Of a stretch of 64,000 bases of DNA, positions 42,967 to 51,206 are shown one piece after another. The translations under genes and the position numbers were made by a program. The DNA comes from Siphonobacter curvatus (GTDB lineage Bacteria; Bacteroidota; Bacteroidia; Cytophagales; Spirosomataceae): contig NZ_PTRA01000004.1 of NCBI RefSeq assembly GCF_002943425.1, forward strand, positions 62,001 to 126,000, written 5' to 3'. A model generated the notes under the pieces. The model had not been told where the DNA came from and did no database searches. It was given only the letters and a program-made list of their open reading frames with translations. The number at the start of each line of letters is the position of its first letter. Position 1 is the first letter of the stretch.

Positions 42967-43653
42967 TTATTCAACCCGAACGGTATTAGACTGCGGTTGA
43001 ATGTCTACTCGATTCAAACTAGAATCCACCAATAGATGATAAGTAAAGGTTTGACCCGGATGACGGATGATGAGTTTGTAGCGGCCACTCGGGAATTTCT
43101 GCAAGTCAATGGAGCGACGGTAGGTCGAGCGACAGCTACGATCCTGATAGTGAATGTATTCTTCCGTTTCGTCCGTGATATTCACACTCACCAATTTAGT
43201 GTCGAGTCTGGCGTAGAAAACTTGTATCTTACCCGGCTCATTGACCTGGGGATTAGCTATAAAAAACGCGACGCCATCCCGATACCAAGTAATTTTGTTC
43301 GTATGAGTTTTCTCGGCAGATAAAGGAAAGTTATATACTTCCGGATTACGTTCGGGAAACAGGTGCGAACTCACCAGTCGCTGATTGGTCACCGAAGCCA
43401 ATAATTGATCGAACAGTCGGATGTTTTTCTGCGTGAGGCGACCCAAATCCTTGGGTAATTTTTCTTCATATACGACTTGATGAGCAGCCGTATAAAACCG
43501 GATGAGCGGGCTCTGACTTTCCTGAGAAGCGTACAATTTCCAATAGGCTCGGGTAGAGTCGCTAGGTATGGACTGAGCCGATCCGAGGGTTGAAAAACTA
43601 AGGAGTAAGGCCAAAAGGCTGAACAAACGAGTACTCAAGAAAAAGCGTTGCAT
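42967..43653 (-). CDS. secreted protein of unknown function
   Basis: A 228-residue product with a signal peptide (1-26, cleaved after GSAQ). The mature part looks beta-rich and ends with a segment (FPSGRYKLIIRHPGQTFTYH) resembling the last strands of Bacteroidota type IX secretion C-terminal domains or FN3-like modules; I do not recognise a family. It is monocistronic, and the convergent hairpin at 42930-42956 separates it from the NmrA-like gene. Confidence 0.7.
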   Translation of the reverse strand: MQRFFLSTRLFSLLALLLSFSTLGSAQSIPSDSTRAYWKLYASQESQSPLIRFYTAAHQVVYEEKLPKDLGRLTQKNIRLFDQLLASVTNQRLVSSHLFPERNPEVYNFPLSAEKTHTNKITWYRDGVAFFIANPQVNEPGKIQVFYARLDTKLVSVNITDETEEYIHYQDRSCRSTYRRSIDLQKFPSGRYKLIIRHPGQTFTYHLLVDSSLNRVDIQPQSNTVRVE

Positions 43654-43933
43654 AAGAAGTTGACGTTAAAATGAAACCATAGGATCCAGCCCCATCCGTT
43701 GTGAATGGGTCAAACAATGCATCATAAGGGTGGTTAAGGATCCGTCTGCGAAGAGACGTCAACAGAAGTACTAGGATATAATCGAATCTGAAAAAGATTG
43801 CTACGACTACCGGGCCCAGGTAAGCCAGTAACAAATTTTGTATGCTAGTACGCTCTTTAACGTACTAAAGCTGTACCTAAGCGTAGTAAAAAATATAACA
43901 TATTTACAATCAGTGATATAGCATTAGATACGC

Positions 43934-43970
43934 TGTGCGAAAATGAACAAAACTTGTCCATTTTCGCACA
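43934..43970. promoter_or_regulatory. 12-bp perfect stem, possible operator
   Basis: TGTGCGAAAATG (43934-43945) pairs perfectly with CATTTTCGCACA (43959-43970); an inner ACAA/TTGT stem nests in the loop. It lies 54 bp before a short reading frame at 44025. No T-run on the minus strand. Confidence 0.6.
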
Positions 43971-44024
43971 AAAAGGCTCGACTTTGCTTTCGGAAAGCCA
44001 CTAATTCGATAAACGCTTTCCCAA

Positions 44025-44129
44025 ATGACTACTCTCTTCAAAAACGAGGCGTACTTTTTTCTGCAAAACGCTGCCGACCCAAACAAGCAGAAGGCATGGA
44101 TTAAAGGGTCTTATGAAAAGGATGGTTAA
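44025..44129 (+). CDS. possible 34-residue peptide
   Basis: A short open frame (MTTLFKNEAYFFLQ to YEKDG) with normal codon use, preceded by the perfect stem at 43934-43970. It has no recognisable family and no clear ribosome site, so it may be a chance frame or a gene remnant. Confidence 0.25.
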   Translation: MTTLFKNEAYFFLQNAADPNKQKAWIKGSYEKDG

Positions 44130-44228
44130 CGAGTTCGCTAGTAGTGATTACTTTTGGGGCGAGGGTTTATAAATCCATTCGGACCGTTGATGGAACAGGA
44201 ACGGGCTGCTCTTCGTGAAACGAATCAT

Positions 44229-44444
44229 TTATTGGCGTACAATCGAAAGAACTAGTCCGCTATTCGGGTCTACTTCCAGTTCAACCTTGCCGAATCCATG
44301 GATTTGTATTTCATCAAATTGCTCCCGTGTAATACGTAAAAGTCGGATGTCATTACGACTGACGTGTAATTCAAGTGAAAAGGTGGGTTCAGGATGGGAG
44401 GTATGATGCGATTCAACGGATACAATTCTTCCCAGAAGTTTCAT
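44229..44444 (-). CDS. small protein of unknown function
   Basis: A 71-residue soluble product with alternating hydrophobic and charged residues suggesting a small beta-fold (FSLELHVSRNDIRLLRITRE). Base use at third codon positions resembles the neighbours. It begins about 90 bp after the end of the GT-C gene on the same strand and may be co-transcribed. No family recognised. Confidence 0.5.
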   Translation of the reverse strand: MKLLGRIVSVESHHTSHPEPTFSLELHVSRNDIRLLRITREQFDEIQIHGFGKVELEVDPNSGLVLSIVRQ

Positions 44445-44536
44445 GAAGATGGTTTTTAATGCTCAAAACGAAGAAAAAGAGGTACGAAACTAGCCTTAAG
44501 CTTTGACGGATTTCCTCACTTAGGGCAAACAAGGTT

Positions 44537-45952
44537 TCAAGGATTGTATTGATAAACAACCGTTCGCTCATCCTTAAAAACTTGCGTATAGGCTCCCATG
44601 CGTTCGGGGGTGTCGAGGGGAATAGAATAGCTGGAATTTAACGGATCATCACTGATGATGTATTTCACGCCTTCCTGTTTAGCCATTTCGAAAAACTCGG
44701 GTAACGTAAGAGGTGGGCGATCCCGCAAGGAACAGTAATAACTCAGACTTCGAATCTGATAATTTTCCATTTGCCCAAAGAAAAAACTAAGGGGAGCAAT
44801 CACCTTACTGTTCTTTTCGGGCATGAAGCGAGTCAGTTGTTCGTTGTAGGTCTGTTGATAAGGAATCGTATAATTCTCATACAGAACTTCACCGATTGTA
44901 ATCAATCCGATCACCACGTAAACGACTACAACACCTCGGGCGATACGTTGTTGAACTCGGGTTACAATGAATGCCGGGGCGTAGGTAGCCACGAGAATAA
45001 CGAACCAGGGTACAAACAAAAGAATATAAAAAGCAAACGTACTTTTTGTTAATAACCAAAAAAGAATGACCAGTAAGGTCAGGTACAAAACGATCGGCTG
45101 GGTCAGGGAAAGATGTTTTCGGCCGAATAGAACGGTTAGTAATACGGGTGCCGTTAACGCGGCTTCGTGATGGCTGTGGAAAAAGAGTTGATGGTAGTTG
45201 ACCATCATCTTCAATTTGTCGGAAAGGGTACGCGTGTACTGCATGGCCGGATCTTCCATAAACTGCCAAACCATTCGGTCCATCTGTTGATCCAACAGAG
45301 CATCTATTAGATATAGACTCAGTACCAAACCGCCTATGCTCGCAAAAACGAACGTCTTTCGCCAATCCGTACGGATAAGGAGCCAAAGCGTACCGGCAGC
45401 TAGGTAGATGAGGCCGTTGAGGTGCGTCAGAGCAGCCAGGCCGGCCAATACGCCCGCCCACACCACGTAGGGTGCTCGCCCGCCAGGGCGGTCCAGACAC
45501 AGGTAAGAGGCAAAACCCAGCGTCATGCACATAATTTCCGGTCGGTTTACGCAGAAATACTTGATCAGCGTACCACAAGCCAAATACAGCAGTAAAGCGA
45601 ACCCCTGCTCTTCCCGGGACCCACGTTCCGTATACTTCCAGATTAAACCCGCCGCGATAAAGCCAAAAAGAATACTAATAAGTTTACTCCCAGCCACACT
45701 GAATCCCACTAAACCCATTAGAAAGGCTCCGGTGTAAATGAAGAGTTTATGAAAAATATAAATGCGTTCTTCCCATTGTAAAAAGCCCCGGAATAACTCG
45801 GAACGAACTTTTCCATCCTTCAAAAACCAGTATGATTGTTCCGCAAACCAGGCATCATCAAAATGTTCCGTGCGGTGATAAAAGGTAAGAAGGATTAAGC
45901 CAATGAATAGAAAAATAAGATAATGATAAACACGTACTGAAAACAGAGACAT
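44537..45952 (-). CDS. GT-C type membrane glycosyltransferase-like protein
   Basis: A 471-residue polytopic membrane protein with about 11 hydrophobic helices and a soluble C-terminal part of about 90 residues. FDDAWFAEQSYWFL in the first periplasmic loop (about 31-44) carries the acidic pair typical of GT-C (ArnT/PMT-like) transferases, which use lipid-linked sugars on the outer face of the inner membrane. The acceptor is unknown; no lipid-sugar genes are adjacent. It could be involved in envelope glycan or protein glycosylation. Confidence 0.78.
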   Translation of the reverse strand: MSLFSVRVYHYLIFLFIGLILLTFYHRTEHFDDAWFAEQSYWFLKDGKVRSELFRGFLQWEERIYIFHKLFIYTGAFLMGLVGFSVAGSKLISILFGFIAAGLIWKYTERGSREEQGFALLLYLACGTLIKYFCVNRPEIMCMTLGFASYLCLDRPGGRAPYVVWAGVLAGLAALTHLNGLIYLAAGTLWLLIRTDWRKTFVFASIGGLVLSLYLIDALLDQQMDRMVWQFMEDPAMQYTRTLSDKLKMMVNYHQLFFHSHHEAALTAPVLLTVLFGRKHLSLTQPIVLYLTLLVILFWLLTKSTFAFYILLFVPWFVILVATYAPAFIVTRVQQRIARGVVVVYVVIGLITIGEVLYENYTIPYQQTYNEQLTRFMPEKNSKVIAPLSFFFGQMENYQIRSLSYYCSLRDRPPLTLPEFFEMAKQEGVKYIISDDPLNSSYSIPLDTPERMGAYTQVFKDERTVVYQYNP

Positions 45953-46210
45953 ACTACGTTACTAAAACCCGAGCAAACGGTATAGGTGGTGTGTTGGATA
46001 CGCGAGCAAAGATAAAAATGGAGCCTATATTTTTTCGTAGTTAGCTATAAATAAAATGTTAAGAAATGATTCAGTATACCGGAATGGATTACGCTTCTTT
46101 TAACAAAATCAATACTAGTGTTTAGTGCCAGAAAGGAAGAACAAAATCCTTTTTGAAGTGACGAAAACCCGCCGTAATTTTAGTTTTTGTTTGGATACCT
46201 TCTGCCTAAT

Positions 46211-47260
46211 ATGTCATTTCTTACGTCACGTAATCTGCGACTTCGCTTGCTGGGACCCATCGGGCTTTTTGCCTTTGGTCTGATCTTCTTCAAGCTTCGC
46301 ATGTACCTGGAATTGTCTCCCCGAGATTTTCTGTGGTCCATGCTGATTGGTTTGTTCTGCGGTTACATCGGCTGGGAGCTGGCTCGCTGGGTGGTCCGGT
46401 TTATCCAAAAACTCTATCCCGGCCTGCCAAATACGCGTCGTCGGTTAGGGCGACTCCTGTTTGTCATTATTCTGCTGGCCAATTTCAATACGTTTCTACG
46501 CTCGGGAGTCAACCAGCTGCTTAATCCTGGACTATGGCTGTATGATCTCTATGATTACTTCGAAACCGTTGGCATTCAGGTCGTTTATGTCTGCGTCTAC
46601 GTGAGTATTTACGAGGGAAGTTACCTGATTCAGCAGTGGAAACAAACGTATCAGGAAAAAGAACAACTTATGCGAGCCGAATGGCAGGCCCGTTTTGATT
46701 CGCTCAAAAGTCAGGTTAATCCGCACTTTCTGTTTAATGCCCTCAATGCTTTATCTTCCTTAATCGAAGAATCGCCTCAACTGGCGGGTCGCTTTGTGGA
46801 TGAACTTTCCAAAGTATACCGTTACTTGCTATACGCTAACGATCGCGAACTGACTACGCTGGAAACGGAATTACGTTTCATTGAATCGTACGTGCATTTG
46901 TTACAAACGCGGCACGGAAAAGGCATTCAGGTACACCTATCCGTCCCCCCCGAATATCTGCACTACACGCTTCCGCCGCTAACCTTACAATTACTGGTTG
47001 AAAACGCGGTCAAACACAATATCGTACGGACCAGTCAGCCCCTAACGATCGATATTTCTACCGCTTTTACCCAGCCCACTGAAGTACAATTATGGGTACG
47101 CAATAACCTACAGCGGAAAACGAAAGCGGTGGTAAGCAATGGCGTAGGGCTGAATAATATCGCGGCGAAGTACCGGATGCTGACGCAGTCGGACATTATC
47201 ATTCGGGAAGAAGCAGACCATTTCACGGTTGTATTACCCTTACTGTCGCACCTGAATTAA
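46211..47260 (+). CDS. LytS-type membrane histidine kinase
   Basis: A 349-residue sensor kinase with four hydrophobic helices (about 10-150) and a short coiled linker. The His_kinase box is QVNPHFLFNALNALSSL with H172, and the N-box is LLVENAVKHNI with N265; GVGLNNIAAKYRML completes the ATP lid. This is the LytS/YehU group. ATG 46211 is chosen over a TTG at 46187. The usual LytTR-type response regulator is absent; instead an AraC-type regulator follows by 8 bp on the same strand. Confidence 0.88.
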   Translation: MSFLTSRNLRLRLLGPIGLFAFGLIFFKLRMYLELSPRDFLWSMLIGLFCGYIGWELARWVVRFIQKLYPGLPNTRRRLGRLLFVIILLANFNTFLRSGVNQLLNPGLWLYDLYDYFETVGIQVVYVCVYVSIYEGSYLIQQWKQTYQEKEQLMRAEWQARFDSLKSQVNPHFLFNALNALSSLIEESPQLAGRFVDELSKVYRYLLYANDRELTTLETELRFIESYVHLLQTRHGKGIQVHLSVPPEYLHYTLPPLTLQLLVENAVKHNIVRTSQPLTIDISTAFTQPTEVQLWVRNNLQRKTKAVVSNGVGLNNIAAKYRMLTQSDIIIREEADHFTVVLPLLSHLN

Positions 47261-47268
47261 GGCAAGTC

Positions 47269-48069
47269 ATGACTTCGTATCAAATCAAACCGACGGACGA
47301 GTTACGGGAGAGCGTGGATTGCATCTGGTACGAGGAAAGCCCACACGTGCACCTGCGGACGCAAACGGTTGCCTTTCCGTATCAGGAGTTACTCATCAAT
47401 TACGGCGATTCTTTTCGGAATACCGGAGCCTTTCCCTACGCTTATACCGCCGCAGGGTCCGTACTGGGTTTGTCTCCGGCACCCTTATATACAACCGTCC
47501 AGGGAAGGTATCAGGCCATCGGAGTGTTGCTTAAACCCGGAGGGCTGTACCGATTATTCGGTTTTACGCCCGAAAAGCCAGATACGTTCCGGCAGTTATT
47601 CGGGCCACAAACCACCCGATTTCTCCAAAACCTGCAAGAACATGGCCAGGGAGCCGAAAAAGTCCAGTATCTGCAAAGCATTCTTCGGGAATACAGTCGG
47701 CCTCGTCCGCTACCAACCGCCGTACGGGGCTTACTAATGGAGCTGGAATCCACTCCCGAAGGGCGGATTCAGCCGTACGTACGTTCACTGGAACAATCGC
47801 ATAAAACCTTCATCCGGAACTTCGTTTCGGTATTGGGCCTTACGCCTAAGAAGTACCTGCAAATGGTACAAATCAATCAGGCCGTACGTCGGATCATTAC
47901 GTATCCTGAACAACCCTTAACCGAAGTGGGCTACGAATCGGGTTTCTATGATCAGGCCCATTTCATCCGGACGTTTCAAGCGTTGGCGGGGATGACGCCC
48001 GGTGCGTACCGTCGGGCCGTACGGGAACAGCGGGTGACTCGGGACGTTCCCAATACCGTTTATCTGTAA
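47269..48069 (+). CDS. AraC family regulator with DUF6597-like sensor domain
   Basis: A 266-residue protein: an N-terminal region of about 120 residues (YQELLINYGD, GLSPAPLYTTVQGRYQAIGVLLKPGG) typical of DUF6597-containing AraC regulators, and a C-terminal HTH (about 165-250: LTEVGYESGFYDQAHFIRTF). It lies 8 bp after the LytS-type kinase gene and is surely in the same transcript. It has no receiver domain, so it cannot be phosphorylated in the conventional way. Confidence 0.87.
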   Translation: MTSYQIKPTDELRESVDCIWYEESPHVHLRTQTVAFPYQELLINYGDSFRNTGAFPYAYTAAGSVLGLSPAPLYTTVQGRYQAIGVLLKPGGLYRLFGFTPEKPDTFRQLFGPQTTRFLQNLQEHGQGAEKVQYLQSILREYSRPRPLPTAVRGLLMELESTPEGRIQPYVRSLEQSHKTFIRNFVSVLGLTPKKYLQMVQINQAVRRIITYPEQPLTEVGYESGFYDQAHFIRTFQALAGMTPGAYRRAVREQRVTRDVPNTVYL

Positions 48070-48141
48070 GTTCGTGCGGGTAAATTTTATACAATTTTTG
48101 CGGGAGAAATGGATTCACTTTTGCGGAACAAATCCTTTCGC

Positions 48142-48669
48142 ATGAGAAAAATAACCTTGTACATCGCTATGAGTCTGGACGGATTCGTGGCCGGAACCCA
48201 GGATGAATTAGACTGGCTCATTCAATTTCCCAATCCCGAACAAACGGATTACGGCTACGCGGCTTTCCTGGAAACCATTGACACCATCCTGATGGGGTAT
48301 CGAACTTACGAAGTCGTACTGGGCCTGGAAGAAACCTTTCCGTACGCAAATCTGACGAACTACGTCTTTACCCGTTCGACCAGCCGTGGCCAGGCTCCGT
48401 ATGTAAGCTTCGTTACGGAAGACTGGCGGACTTTTGTAGAGAACTTAAAACAGCAACCCGGCAAGGGCATCTGGCTGATTGGGGGTGGGCAACTCAACGC
48501 GGCTTTTCTGAACGAAAAACTCATCGATGAACTGATCGTTCATGTCATGCCCGTCGTCCTGGGTTCGGGGATTTCGCTGTTTGAAGGACTAACGAAAGAA
48601 CACACACTTCAGCTTACGAGTACCAAAAGCTACCACAACGGGGTACTGGAATTGCGGTATCACTTGTAA
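48142..48669 (+). CDS. dihydrofolate reductase family protein (RibD_C-like)
   Basis: A 175-residue protein with the DHFR/RibD C-terminal fold. Start ATG 48142 gives MRKITLYIAMSLDGFVAG, the conserved first strand. GYRTYE (about 53-58) and IWLIGGGQLNAAFL (about 111-124, NADPH loop) are typical. It is a probable NADPH-dependent reductase of unknown substrate (YyaP/YwjB-like). It lies 72 bp downstream of the AraC gene and may be its target. Confidence 0.87.
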   Translation: MRKITLYIAMSLDGFVAGTQDELDWLIQFPNPEQTDYGYAAFLETIDTILMGYRTYEVVLGLEETFPYANLTNYVFTRSTSRGQAPYVSFVTEDWRTFVENLKQQPGKGIWLIGGGQLNAAFLNEKLIDELIVHVMPVVLGSGISLFEGLTKEHTLQLTSTKSYHNGVLELRYHL

Positions 48670-48723
48670 AATTGAAACCTCGTTTGGCCGTTTAGCGGGG
48701 TGAACTACTGATAAAAGCCGAAC

Positions 48724-49365
48724 TTATGACGCTCCAATCACCTCACTTGCCATCAGTTGTTGTTCCAACGGATGCATGAATTGGGTCATCTCATTCCGCT
48801 TCAAATTCGGACGAATCCACTCTTTCTCCAGGGCTGGATTCACTACAAAAGGCATTCGCTTTTTGGTATTGTGGATGTATTCCATCAGCTCATTGGCGGG
48901 CGTTGTGATGATGGTAAACGTTGGAATTTGGGTACCCGTCTGCCGGTTTTGCCAATGGCTGTACAAACCACCCAAGGCAAACAGCGGCGTATCGTTCAAA
49001 TGAATGTAGTAAGGAATTTTAGTAGCACCCTGATGCCGCCATTCGTAAAATCCCGATACGAGTACGAGGCAGCGTTGCTGTACCGAACCTTTAAAACTCG
49101 GCTTTTCGTACAACGTTTCCGATTTGGCATTCAGGGTCATTTTGGCTAGTTCCGAGGCTTTTTCGGGGCTAGCCCAATTGGGAATCAATCCCCAGCGGAA
49201 TAACTGAATTTTATCGGGATCCTCCTGCGTAATGACGGGCAAATAGGGCATGGCAAAGCCATTTACCTTGTCCTGAGGCTCGTAACCTTCCGTCTCCAGC
49301 GGCTCGGCTTCAAACCGATCCTGAAGTTCTTGCATGGTAGCCTGAGCTTTCACATAAAAACACAT
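48724..49365 (-). CDS. SOS response-associated peptidase (SRAP/YedK/HMCES family)
   Basis: A 213-residue SRAP protein. ATG 49365 is required because the catalytic residue is Cys2 (exposed after Met removal), and the longer frame would bury it. Other active-site residues are N79 (LNAKSETL), E109 (SGFYEWR) and H165 (EYIHNTKKRMP). In the family Cys2 forms a thiazolidine crosslink with abasic sites in single-stranded DNA, protecting them. It is cytoplasmic and monocistronic. Confidence 0.9.
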   Translation of the reverse strand: MCFYVKAQATMQELQDRFEAEPLETEGYEPQDKVNGFAMPYLPVITQEDPDKIQLFRWGLIPNWASPEKASELAKMTLNAKSETLYEKPSFKGSVQQRCLVLVSGFYEWRHQGATKIPYYIHLNDTPLFALGGLYSHWQNRQTGTQIPTFTIITTPANELMEYIHNTKKRMPFVVNPALEKEWIRPNLKRNEMTQFMHPLEQQLMASEVIGAS

Positions 49366-49916
49366 AAGCGTAGCGTTGTTTTCTAAGTGGCTGTTAGAAT
49401 GACTGATAATCAGGGTGATATGCCTAATGAATGGGCGTAAACGAGTACTTTTTTTAACAATTCCGGCGAAATTAAAATTCCTTATCTGAACGTCAAACCA
49501 AAGGAACGTTGCGGGTATGGGCAAATCTTACCATATTTGATTCCCGAATACAACAAGGAGTTAAGAATGTCCCGCCAGGCATCCTTTGGGATATTTTAAA
49601 TGGTAATTTATTACCCGATTCAACCCTGACCTGTATAGGTTAGGGTTTTTTCGTTGGCTATAGCGTGAAAGGTGTAGCGATACAAACGCTTGTTTTTCGC
49701 CTATCAGGGTTATAAAAAGCAATTCATGGAGGGAAAGAAACGCATAGTTACAGACGTCTCCATGAGCTTTACCCTGGGTTTGGGGGTGACGCAAATTCTA
49801 CGTACCTTGGTTTTGTTTTTCTCTTTTTTATCACCTTTGCCAGACTATACGATTAAACTTCAATCACGGCCCTTCCCTGGGCCGGGCTATTGCTGGAAAA
49901 TCAGTCGCCTTTTGCA
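49366..49916. other. 551-bp intergenic region with a terminator
   Basis: It holds divergent promoters for the SRAP gene and the ROK gene, and a plus-strand terminator at 49622-49651 that has no plus-strand gene just upstream. A ten-codon frame at 49567-49599 follows a good AAGGAG. No larger gene was found. Confidence 0.55.
49622..49651 (+). terminator. terminator with no gene immediately upstream
   Basis: AACCCTGACCT (49622-49632) pairs with AGGTTAGGGTT (49637-49647), followed by TTTT. The nearest upstream plus-strand gene ends nearly 1 kb away, with the SRAP gene (minus) between. Confidence 0.75.
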
Positions 49917-51122
49917 ATGACCAAGGTAGTAAGCGATACCCGAACTACGCACAAAAGTATCTATCCGAAACGAAGCATTCTGAGTTATTTTGCGAACGTC
50001 GGTAACGCCATCATTCCCGAATTAAGTAAAGAATTAGCCATCAGTATTCCCAAGGTGACCTCAACCGTCAATGAGCTGATTCAGGAAGGATTAATTCAGG
50101 ATTACGGTAAAATTGATTCCACGGGCGGTCGTAAGCCCAATTTATACGGGGTAGTTGCCGATTCCGCTTTTTTTATTGGCGTGGATGTCAAACATACCCA
50201 CATCAACATTGGGCTGCTCGACTTGCAGAAAAACCTGCTGAAAGTAACCGAAAATTTGCCGTATACGCTCGACAATACTACCGAATCGCTGGATACGCTT
50301 TGTGAATTAATTACCGGTTTCATTGCAGGGTTAACGATTCCGAAAACCAAAATTCTGGGTATCGGTATCAATCTTTCCGGCCGGATTAATTACGCCACGG
50401 GGTACAGTTACAGCTTTTTCTTTTTCGAGGAACGACCGCTCAGTGAAATTATTGAAAAGAAAGTAGGGTATCGGGTATTTCTGGAGAATGATTCTCGGGC
50501 CATGGCTTACGGCGAATTCTGTAACGGGATCGTTGAAAAGGAAAAAAATGTATTCTTCCTGAACCTGGATTTCGGCATCGGTGTGGGTATTCTCATTGAT
50601 GGACAGTTGTACTACGGAAAATCGGGTTACGCCGGGGAGCTCGGGCACGTGCCCATTTTTGACAATGAAGTAATATGTCACTGTGGTAAGAAAGGCTGTC
50701 TGGAAACGGAAGCTTCGGGCTGGGCGTTAACGCGATTGTTTCAGGAAAAAATACGCGAAGGTTCTACCTCCGTTTTGACCCGTACGGGGCTGCAGCCGGA
50801 TCAGATTCAGATGCAGGACATTATTCAGGCGGCTAAAAATGACGATGTACTGGCCATTGAACTCATGGCTCAACTGGGCGACAACATCGGGCGGGGCATT
50901 GCCTTCCTGATCAATGTCTTTAATCCGGAACTAATCATTCTTGGCGGCAGTCTGGCCACCACGCAGGATTACATCTACTTACCGATCAAAACGGCGATTA
51001 ATAAATATTCCCTGAGTCTGGTCAACAATGATACGCAGGTAAAAATGTCGAAACTGGGCGAGCACGCGGGTATTGTAGGTGCCTGCCTACTGGTTCGCGA
51101 CCGACTGCTTTCGTTGGTCTAG
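49917..51122 (+). CDS. ROK family transcriptional regulator (NagC/Mlc-like)
   Basis: A 401-residue protein with an N-terminal winged HTH (about 15-75: ELSKELAISIPKVTSTVNEL) and a ROK sugar-binding domain. GELGHVPI with H244 and CHCGKKGCLE with C254, C256 and C261 form the ROK zinc site. NagC-type members sense N-acetylglucosamine-6-phosphate. It faces the SusCD/GH20 operon tail to tail and is the obvious candidate for its regulator. ATG 49917 was chosen over TTG 49890. Confidence 0.9.
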   Translation: MTKVVSDTRTTHKSIYPKRSILSYFANVGNAIIPELSKELAISIPKVTSTVNELIQEGLIQDYGKIDSTGGRKPNLYGVVADSAFFIGVDVKHTHINIGLLDLQKNLLKVTENLPYTLDNTTESLDTLCELITGFIAGLTIPKTKILGIGINLSGRINYATGYSYSFFFFEERPLSEIIEKKVGYRVFLENDSRAMAYGEFCNGIVEKEKNVFFLNLDFGIGVGILIDGQLYYGKSGYAGELGHVPIFDNEVICHCGKKGCLETEASGWALTRLFQEKIREGSTSVLTRTGLQPDQIQMQDIIQAAKNDDVLAIELMAQLGDNIGRGIAFLINVFNPELIILGGSLATTQDYIYLPIKTAINKYSLSLVNNDTQVKMSKLGEHAGIVGACLLVRDRLLSLV

Positions 51123-51153
51123 CTTATTCCATTGTTTGATACAGCATACTACG

Positions 51154-51189
51154 AAAAAAGCCAGCCTTCTACCGAGGGCTGGCCTTTTT
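51154..51189. terminator. bidirectional terminator between ROK gene and PUL operon
   Basis: AAAAAAGCCAGCC (51154-51166) pairs with GGCTGGCCTTTTT (51177-51189) with one mismatch. Confidence 0.85.
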
Positions 51190-51206
51190 GTATAGTCTAG
51201 CAACCA

